From: Trichuris trichiura
Taxonomy: Eukaryota; Nematoda; Enoplea; Trichinellida; Trichuridae
Assembly: GCA_037903355.1 (NCBI GenBank)
Contig: JBAJFE010000004.1
Coordinates: forward strand, 5,750,001-5,814,000
Direction: 5' to 3'
Length of the DNA stretch: 64,000 nt
Position 1 is the first letter of the stretch, and every line of letters starts with the position of its first letter. Positions 55,617 to 64,000 of the stretch are shown piece by piece. Under the pieces are notes generated by a model. That model worked only from the letters and a program-made list of their open reading frames with translations. It ran no database searches and was not told where the DNA came from. Position numbers and translations under genes: made by a program.

Positions 55617-58600
55617 AATTAATACGGCAGGAATTGTGAATCATTCAACAAAGCATGTAAATGAGCAGCATCCAAACATCGTATAACTTTGCTTCAGTTG
55701 ACTTCCTTCGATTCAAGATTCAACCATGCTGAATGAGATCTGAAGCATGTACCAAACAGATCCTTAAAAAAGTAAAAAACCAAAAGGAAATAATCAGTGT
55801 CAATTTTCACATTAAACGATGGACGCTACATCAAGACGCAAACGGAAGAGAAAGCTCCTTAAAACTGCTAGCGCTCCATAGTAATTGCCAAAACGGAACG
55901 AAGAAACAAGGTTTCCCTGCGATAGAAGCTACTCACTATTTCCAAAATTATACTAGTTTTTCAGCCAAGTCTACAAACGTCTATTCGCAGAATTGCACGA
56001 CAACAGTTACACGCCATGAACTCGAGTACCGAATGAGAAAAATGATGAATCTATACTTTGCAGTGAATGGTAATATGCTATTTAAGTTCAATTCTTTGAC
56101 TACCGTATACCGTTATTGCAAGTGCTTTATGCTACTGAAGTTAGCAAGGACAGACAGCTAAGTTGCGAGCACAGCTATCTGTTTCAGGCTGATAACTGCA
56201 CCACGCTTGCGCTCCTATATTAATTAGTACATATACTAGGGCGTTTGTTATCTGTGCTGACATGTTTACGTCAGCGTGCACTAAATTAACTGAACTGTAT
56301 AATAAGTCATATGTTGGACTTTGTTATCACTGAGTGAAGTTGTAAAATATCCACACGCTTATTGCAAAGCGCTAATTTAAACATGAAAAACAAATCTGTT
56401 CCCCATTACCTATGGAAAAACAGAACAGTTATGAATAGTCCCGTCTTGACCGACGTACTTGAACTGCATTACAGGAAAACTAAAGCAGTGTCTACAAAAT
56501 GAAGCTTACCGATCAAAACTTAGATGATTCCGAAATCCTAAAACGGCTCGCCGATGCAGGGACTAAAGCTGGAAACCGAATGCCTAGTGGTTATGGTTCA
56601 GCTACAAGTTTCGTAAAGCTGTAGCTAAGCGTCGTTGCTATCGCGCAGGATCAATTTCTAGTTGGCTTGTGCCAGGCAAAATTATTTTTAGCTGCTAACG
56701 GGAAAATTCTGCGGCATTCTATGATGGTCACTTAGTACGGTTGAGCTTATCAGGGATCGATAGATGAACTTTTCAGAGTGCTTCTGCCGAGGTTGCCAAT
56801 GGATAAATGAAATAATGGATTGCAATTTGGAAAAGCAAAGTACTAACCTTAAACACGAAGAAGTTCAGGGGAAAGTGGAAAAGATGACTGTCTTCCACGA
56901 CGCGGGTTTGCCAATCAATGCTTGCAGCCTTCCAGAATGATGCGTTGGCAAACAGCGCCTAATAGAGGACAGAGAGAAGCTTATATTGACAAGAACGAAT
57001 CAAGAACAGAACGATGTAATCGAAAAAAGGAATACAGCTTGGTAGCGTGTCGTGGACGGCTGTTTATTTTAACTGCATCGCCCCCATTTCCATGACCTGA
57101 TCTCGAAAGAAAAAGCTGTTCTCGTCGTAGGTTGAACTTGAATCACCGCAGTCGCTAAACTGAGTACGCCTTCGGTTATACGACGTTGCAAAGTACCAGA
57201 AGAAACTCCTGTATAACCTTGACTCATTCGTACGCACAGTTATAATGGAAGGACCTGAGTAGTACGATTTTATTCAGCAGTTGTATCTGTACGAAATTTG
57301 TAGCAGTATATTTTTCCATATGCAAAAGTAGGACCTTCACAGAAGGACTTAAATGGAATTTAATTATTGCTTGACTGGAAATATGGTCACAAGGTTCCGG
57401 GAACCCAAGCGTTACTACAGTCCATTCTAGTGAAACCAGGGAAAATAATCGTTTCTTGATGTTTCTCGTGGCAAATTAAGCTTCAACTTTTAGGATTCTT
57501 CTATTGTATTCTGAATATTATTCATCATATAAGAGTTAATATTCATTTCTATTTGTGATAGCAAAGTTACCGGCGAATGCGTCTCTTGCCATCCATTTAT
57601 CACTGGCTGAGCATTGTTGCAAGAATGTGATTTTTCGTTGACATACTTTGTGTTAAAGGACTCACTTCATCACTGTTTACTTTCAAATTGCAATCCAAAG
57701 TAATGACTGTCTAAAACTACTTCGGTTCATCGTCTTTCTGCTGGTGGCAATAAGAAATTGGGAATTCCAAAAGTTCTGCTCCCATTTCGAACCTTAGGCT
57801 GTTTAACAGTAATGCATTGACACCACGCTTTAATAAAATGATGTTAATAATGTTGCAAATGCATAATTCGCATTAGATCAAACTATTTCCTTCGTGAATT
57901 TTTGTCTACCATAAATCAATAAAGAACCAAAGTCATTCTTTGTAAAGTTAGCAGCACTAAATAAACTACATTGATCTCATGATTTTGGTCATTTCTATCT
58001 TGTAATTTGTCATAGAAAGCTTTGTTACAGATGAAGGACAAAAGGGAAGTAAGGAAACATCAGTGTGTACGGTCTAAAGAGAGTAACAAGCTATTTATTC
58101 AAAAATAATCCTGTGTGAGGTTGTAAACGCTAGTTTTTTTTAACGTGCTAGCTGCATGCTACAGTTTTCTAGTAGTTCGAAACATAATTGCACACATCGT
58201 AAGTCTGTTCAAAATCTTTAAGATGCAACCGTAAGCCAATTAGGGCGTAGCACTTGACTCGTTTGCTTCCGAGGAATATGATGATGCAAACATTTAACTG
58301 GAATCAAACATTGTCTCGTACCAAAACTGATTCTTACGACATTCTGACTCCTACTTTAACATTATCTTTAGAAACATTTTTTTTTGTTTTCTGCTGCTAC
58401 TCTGATTCATCAGGCAGAAATGATTCATAGTTTTTCTTCAGCCATTAGCGAAGGCATTTTAAACGGCTAAACGTCATTTCACCCCTTTTAAAAGCTGAAA
58501 TTCGCTATTTAGAAACGCGAATAGGCTCAAACGACGTCGCTTCACGACGGCTGCAAACCAGGCGCTTTTGTGAACGTACGCACTGATGCGCTTCTGGTTT

Positions 58601-59614
58601 TTTATGAAATCAAATGTAGGACAGATAGCACATCTGCAGACTAAGAAACGCACAAGTGAAGGAACAACATATAGAACTCAAGCCTCTCTTCACAATAAAA
58701 TCAACTTATTCAAGGTTACTGCATTTTTGTAAAGCTAGAACTTTCATATATTCATACCGTATTCAAGACTGAATCAGTGCATTCATGATTGCTTAGCATG
58801 AAAGAGAAGCTAGCATTTTGGCACTTCTTAAGATAGCAAGGATTTACGTAGCACTCCAGCTCAAACTTTTGAAAGCGGCCAAGAGCAAAATGGGCACGGC
58901 TTAGATAATCACTACCACTAACAGCCAAATTCAGTAAGAATACTGAAACGTAGGAAAGGTTATTAAGCGAGTTAACGGTGAAACAAGTCCGTCGAAGTCT
59001 TTCAGTTTCACACCACTATTTGCTAACTTTGAAAAATTAGACACTAAACCTTTAGGCACCTGACAATTTAGAGAAGACATCTGCTGAACGAATTATGAAG
59101 GACTGGAAGACTGCTAAACGGAGTGACCGTTTATTGCAATTAGTTGTACCATGCATGATCGAACGAGATTCTATTCATGCTGATGACGAAACACCTTTCC
59201 TTCTGAAAGCTACGTGTTTAAAATAAACAGTGTATTCAATAAATGGGACAGAGGTGCACTTGCAGACGAAACTTTTGTTTGCAAATGTATGCCAAAGAGC
59301 AAGCAAGGTGAAATAAAACTTTTTCGTTTTAGTCATTTCAAAATAAGCACCGCTTTAGACGTTTCCAGAATTTCAAGATATGCCATGTGATTCACCCGAT
59401 TCTTTTAGGCACCCTTATTTCTCACCCCGATAATCCCTACTTTGAATACTCAAATGAAGATTTAAAGTCCAAACGAATTGGACGCGTTACCTTAGTCAAC
59501 TGGGGGACTCAAAATCCGTATAAAAAAGAAGAAACCCAATGAAACTAGATGGCTAATGAGAAAATAGCCATGGAGATGAAAGTACCCAACTGTTTTGCCC
59601 AACTAAAACGAATT
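55617..59614. other. No gene recognised (4 kb)
   Basis: The longest ORF, 55733-56161 (142 codons, plus), is Lys/Asn-rich with no domain and is judged to be chance. One ribozyme-like core is noted separately at 59176. Confidence 0.5.
59176..59216 (+). ncRNA. Hammerhead-like core outside a recognised element
   Basis: CATG-CTGATGA, a weakly paired helix II region, then TGAAAGCTA-CGTG. Helix I (CAUG/CGUG) would have 4 bp and the AGCT word is kept. Helix II is poor, so activity is doubtful. Confidence 0.4.
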
Positions 59615-59660
59615 AAAGTAAACCCTCGTTTATCCGGACTAAACGGGATTAAGGATAGCA
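59615..59660. mobile_element. pogo/Tigger-like terminal repeat, single end
   Basis: TAAACCCTCGTTTATCCGGA followed by CTAAACGGGATTAAGG has the form of Tigger-type ends. The other end was not found. Confidence 0.4.
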
Positions 59661-59757
59661 ATATATTTGCCTTGTATCTCGGCTTGTCACAGTTTTCATT
59701 TCATTTATTCTAACCTTTATTCTTTCAAAAGCTGTTTTGAGTGTACGACTAGCTATA

Positions 59758-60607
59758 CAAGTGATTCCCAACGGGGGCCCTGGAAAACTTGAAGGGGGCC
59801 CTGGGAAGGATTGGGGATTTAGGGGGTCCCTGGGAGATTAGGGGGCCTCAGGGGATCCCTGGTAGTCGGTGCCGCAGGACGAGAGCGACCCTGCCGTTCA
59901 GGTTAGTGAGGCGAGGCGACCTGAGATTACTCCTAACGACTATCGAGCCGGACGTGGATAAATTAGTAGCACTGCACCATACCCAGTCGTCGAACAGAGG
60001 TAAGATCAAGCGACTGTCGTCTTGCTCCGAGGAAATATTGAATTTAGATTCAGTGTTGCGCAGCCCTGAGAACAGCATCGCAGCCTGACTTACATATTGC
60101 GCTGCCATTGCTAACAGCCCAAAAAATTGAGAAAGAGGAAACCCAGTGCGGCGTTTGTACTCTGAAGCCTCCCTGATCTGCAATTAGCCGGCTTAAGTCC
60201 AGCAATACGAAAAGAACGTTTTCGGTGCCAACTAAAAAATTAAAGGGATTAACGGCTTTGAATATCGTTAAGGAGCATTAGCCGTATACGGCAGCCTGCT
60301 TCCTTACTAGCCATTTCGCTCTAGTGTAGAACAGAAATTCAGTGTTCAGGTTAACAAGGTTTTTAATGACGGCCCGGCTTAACTGGTATTCCCTTGGAAT
60401 ACACGGTAGGCAGCGAAGTCAATTCTACATTCTGCAGCCTGTTTCAGGTGTTGAACTACTTGTACAAATTCACAACAACGTAACCACAGTAGGCGCACCT
60501 GAGGATAACAGGAGCAGGAGAATTACGTTGGGGAGAATGACGGGGGGCCCCGGCAAGTTGAAGGTCGCGAAAGGGGGCCCTGGCTCCAAAAAGGTTGGGA
60601 AACACTG
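59758..60607. mobile_element. hAT-like element, about 850 bp
   Basis: Left end CAAGTGATTCCCAACGGGGG and right end AAAAAGGTTGGGAAACACTG are imperfect complements with hAT-style CAGTG/TTCCCAAC. GGGGGCCCTGG repeats occur inside both ends. A 99-codon frame inside (59789-60088) is GC-rich by-product sequence. No clear 8 bp duplication could be fixed. Confidence 0.65.
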
Positions 60608-61941
60608 CCTATGGGTTTAACGTTGAAATTACATTAAGAAATTACACTTTATGAAAGCATTTGCTACAAATGCAAGTTCTAAAGCTGTCACCCACTTCAG
60701 GGGTGCTAAACCTTAGCAAGAAAACTTATGGATACTTTTCAAGCAGAGTAGCTATTTTAAACCACACCCTCTTCGCTTTTCAAACCATCGTAGAGAACCT
60801 TCCAAGCATTAAAAAGCATTGTTCTGTGAAGACTACATATTCTTTGTTTTCTCGATCAACTTCTTGTTTCTCAACAGGTTCCTTTTGCACTTTCTTGTAA
60901 ATATTTAACAATTTCATTGGCGTTCAGCGTCGAACCTGCAGATCTTCTTTGCCACAGGCTATCTGCATTCCGATATCAACAGTGCCGCATTAAGTTTATA
61001 TTAAAAATTCTAGTGCCTCTATTATTTTTCTAACCTTTTTGTCAGCACTGCTGTTACCAGCAAATTCATTCACCTTTCTGGTGGTAAATGTAATCAATGA
61101 ATTTTTCAATGTTGACTATTTTACGGCATACCGTGTCTCCATTGCTATATAGTATTAATAATTTGAAGTAGACTTCTTATGAAATCTCACTGCGCACTCC
61201 ACACGTTTTCTCTGTACCAGAAACATATGGAGGAGCTGTTTTCAGCATAAGTGTTCCAGTGTTCAACTACAGCTTATTCCATCGGCTGTTACGGAAGTAA
61301 TAATAACATTAGGGGGGAGGAATTTCAGAGCCACAATCTAAGCAGCTCTGTTAAGACAATGTCCAAACGCATGTCATGGGACATTACCTATTAATGGCAT
61401 CACCTTGCCATTTTGAGGCTTCAGTTTTTCTAGGCTGTTTAGACATTTTTACTTCCCTGCCGATCCGGATAATCAAGATTTCACCGTATTAGTCTTTGTT
61501 CGTTTTTCAAACTTCACAGCGAAAAGTCCACGTCCTTCAACGTCTCAATCTTAAACATATCTCATATTAGAAGTTCAACGTTCAACTATCTTAAGTCTTT
61601 TAGATAACGTTTACGTAGTTCACTTTGCCCATCTTACTCAATGCTTCTGCGTGCAGATAATGAGTGGTAAAAGCGTAATATTCAAAGTGCAGATGGGGTT
61701 AAAACTTCGTTCCAAGCTGAATATCGATATTCTATACATGCTCTAGAAGCAGTTTGAATGCGAAGCCACCTCCTCAAGTTTATCCACTTGCGTATCATCA
61801 CTGCTGCATATACGTGCGAAAGAATAAACAGTCTGTTCACCTTGTAATGCATGGTTCTATAACGCGTTTTTGCTCTTGAGCGATTCTGGACTGAAAAAAC
61901 TTCTTCCATCTAACTCAATTTTGCCGATAAAAGGTGTAGGC
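60608..61941. other. No gene recognised
   Basis: Unsupported short ORFs only. Confidence 0.5.
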
Positions 61942-62414
61942 CAGTGATTCTCACGGTGGCACATGTGCCCAGTGGGGGACCCTTTTGAAGTCCAGAGGGC
62001 CCAAACCGCCAGGGGGCACCACTTTTGAGCTGTGGGAGAGGGGGGGCATGGGGGCACATGCCCCACCTGGGTAATCGTGTTGAAATGCACAGGAAAGTAT
62101 GCCCTGCGGGACAGGTATTGTGGCTCCTGCCTAAAAGAAAGCTGCATGCTGTTGCGCCCCACAATTCTGATTGGCTAGAAGGGAGGATTGGGGGAACCGG
62201 CTCAGAGGTCAGAACGCAAGTATTCGACACACTATCCAGGAAACGCTTTTCTCACATAACTTTTTGCAGCACTTACATTATGACGTCCAGGCTACCTTCC
62301 GTCCTCCCTTCCAGCCAATCAGCGAGCTCGAAATCGTCTAATCAGAATAAGGGCGCCCAAACGCTCAGAAACGTTCACAGGGGGCCCTGGCGACCCTGAC
62401 CTTGAGAAACACTA
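61942..62414. mobile_element. hAT-like element, 473 bp
   Basis: Ends CAGTGATTCTCA and TGAGAAACACTA are near complements. The flanking 8 bp GTGTAGGC and ATGTAAGC agree at six positions, consistent with an aged hAT target duplication. The GC-rich interior resembles the 59.8 kb copy (GGGGGCCCTGG) and yields chance ORFs on both strands. Confidence 0.7.
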
Positions 62415-63732
62415 ATGTAAGCGTAAGGCAAATTTTCCTAACTCTTTCATGCTGACGTCTGATTCTAGAAAACTAGGACTATCTTTTCGTGTCCTGCGTT
62501 TTCTAGAGTTATAGCTACGCGGTTGGATTCTCAATCGCGAAAATTGAACATTTTTAAGGAAACCTAAACACATAAAACAGATTACAAAAATAAGTTTTGC
62601 ATTCAAAAATGCTACCAAGAAACAGTAAAAGCCGTCACGCGTATGTGTCTTCGTTTTTACCCTTCCAAGCTTTATGGACTAATAATAATGACTTTAACCG
62701 TTTCGGCCAAGTTCAAAGCATATTGCATTGATCTAAGACAGCGTTTTTCAAGGAGGCGGTGCCTGTTTTCTGAGGGCGCTGAAAACAAGAAAAACTGCGG
62801 GGGAACTGTAGGAGGATAAAAATATCCATATGCTTACGTTGCTTTTGTGCCAGCTGCAGACATGCGCGAACTCTTGAAAGGAGGCAGACAGCCGAGACTT
62901 CGATGACGCACATTTTTATGTATTCACTCAATCCACGCGTCGCCTGCCCATATTCGCGTATGATAAGCAGAAGGAAGAACGCGTCGTTTAGTTTAATCAA
63001 GTATATTGTGCTTGCTGCAGCGCAGGCAGTGCGTGTACAATGCTGTAGCTCAGCAGTGTACACTCAATGCCTGAGCTGCGCATGTCGCTTGAAAAAAGCA
63101 GACGCATCTACTGATTTATAGGCACTGTTCATTTCGTCGCCTCCTGCATTTCAGGCAACGACGAGATATCCCGTGTGAGTACTATTGGCTGCAGGAAGAA
63201 AATCTTTCACCTCTTTTCTCACTTCCTTCTTAGTTGAGTGCTATTTCAGTGTTGTGTCGGTTCTCCTGGGGAAAAAGAGAATTGACCGCAACTAGAAAAT
63301 TAGGGCTCTGGATATGGGTCGGATCTGGGGACTCTGACTTGCTAAATGTTAATATACATGTATAAAGCTGCTTTCATTGCATCGTTTCCAGTGTTTGCGG
63401 TAGAATTAGGCAGATTGGTTAACTCTACTTCGATTACGGATACGGCAAAGAAAACAGATTGCTTTCAACATTCATTTTTATTAGAAAAAATTTGCATGGG
63501 CGTTGTACTTGCTTTGGTGAGTAAGCTGGCGCTATTTAAAGTGACTGAAATGCTTCTGCTTCAAAATGGAGCGGCGGCAAAAAGGTCAACGAAAACACTG
63601 TTCTAAGACATATCGCAGATGTTCTTGCGTAAATCATTTCCCCTGTCACTGGAACTACAACCAGTGACAACTAATTTCTACCGCAAATTAATTGAAAACG
63701 AAAGACTTTTTGGCGCTGTTTTGGAATTTCAT
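62415..63732. other. No gene recognised
   Basis: CAGCGTTTTTCAAGG at 62739 has the look of a hAT end, but no partner was found. Confidence 0.4.
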
Positions 63733-63944
63733 CTGTGCGTTTATTACGGATACTTTACAAAGTGTTTATTTGCACTTACAATAAACGGATCCCCCTACCC
63801 CAAAAGTTTTGAGAGCCCTACTTCTTCCCTTTTTCGGTATTTGTTATTGTTGAAAACGGAACACGTAGGGCTCTGAGAGCTTCAAGGGAACTTTTTATTG
63901 GTAAGTAAACGCTTCGTCATGTATCCGTAATAAACACACATATG
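63733..63944. mobile_element. Foldback element at the right edge
   Basis: GTGCGTTTATTACGGATAC faces GTATCCGTAATAAACACAC. The TCCGTAATAAA word is shared with the 6.3, 12.6 and 32.2 kb copies. AGAGCCCTAC faces GTAGGGCTCT inside, followed by GAGAGCTTC, a ribozyme-like remnant. Confidence 0.6.
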
Positions 63945-64000
63945 AAACCACATAAAATAATATTTACCTGGAAACTGAACGTCTCACTTTTTCAGTCGTA

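Noticed and set aside
55733..56161. 142-codon ORF upstream of the intermediate filament gene
   Set aside because: No domain, low-complexity Lys/Asn composition, no splice or poly(A) support.
61857..62399. Several overlapping ORFs of 100-124 codons on both strands
   Set aside because: They coincide with the GC-rich hAT-like element 61942-62414 and overlap each other; they are frame shadows of GC-rich DNA.
1..64000. Bacterial or symbiont origin, operons, CRISPR arrays
   Set aside because: Spliced genes, eukaryotic transposons and the lack of dense ORFs exclude this.

Overview
This 64 kb window looks like nuclear DNA of an animal, most likely a clade I nematode of the whipworm/Trichinella group. 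Three things point there. The one long multi-exon gene encodes a nematode-type intermediate filament protein with an extended coil 1B and a lamin tail. Most confirmed introns are only 34-60 bp. The other host genes include small secreted cysteine-rich (WAP-like) proteins of a kind frequent in these parasites. The species is inferred, not shown. There is no operon, CRISPR array or bacterial gene layout, and I found no tRNA or rRNA gene.

Host genes are sparse. (1) 14342-15616 (+) is an intronless NKAIN-family four-pass membrane protein with a long hydrophilic tail. (2) 19487-19800 (-) holds the last two exons of a WAP-like secreted protein whose first exons I could not find. (3) 24770-25518 (-) is a complete three-exon paralogue of it (210 aa, signal peptide). 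(4) 35546-35668 and 39253-39717 (+) are exons of one or two unrecognised genes. (5) 49416-54038 (-) is a complete nine-exon intermediate filament gene (610 aa), which I rebuilt exon by exon with all phases consistent. A broken small ORF lies at 12881-13237.

The rest is dominated by mobile DNA. About twenty short inverted-repeat (foldback) elements share arm sequences, an asymmetric tail, variable 9-16 bp target duplications and hammerhead-ribozyme-like cores. One copy (30482-31943) encloses a decayed Penelope-like reverse transcriptase with a GIY-YIG endonuclease, so the small elements are probably its non-autonomous relatives. A second Penelope-like RT remnant lies at 45120-45902 (-). An R2/NeSL-type non-LTR retroelement (42145-44660) is interrupted by a hAT element (43660-44378) with a perfect 8 bp target duplication. 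Two further hAT-like elements lie near 60 and 62 kb, and pogo/Tigger-like remnants near 34 and 59.6 kb.

Layout: 1-12.4 kb repeats only; 12.5-16.4 kb broken ORF and NKAIN gene; 17.9-25.5 kb foldbacks and the WAP-like pair; 29-34.5 kb Penelope, ribozyme-bearing and Tigger elements; 35.5-39.8 kb unrecognised exons with foldbacks between them; 42-48.3 kb retroelement graveyard; 48.8-54 kb foldback and intermediate filament gene; 54-64 kb mostly non-coding with hAT elements. The host genes show no obvious functional link to one another.
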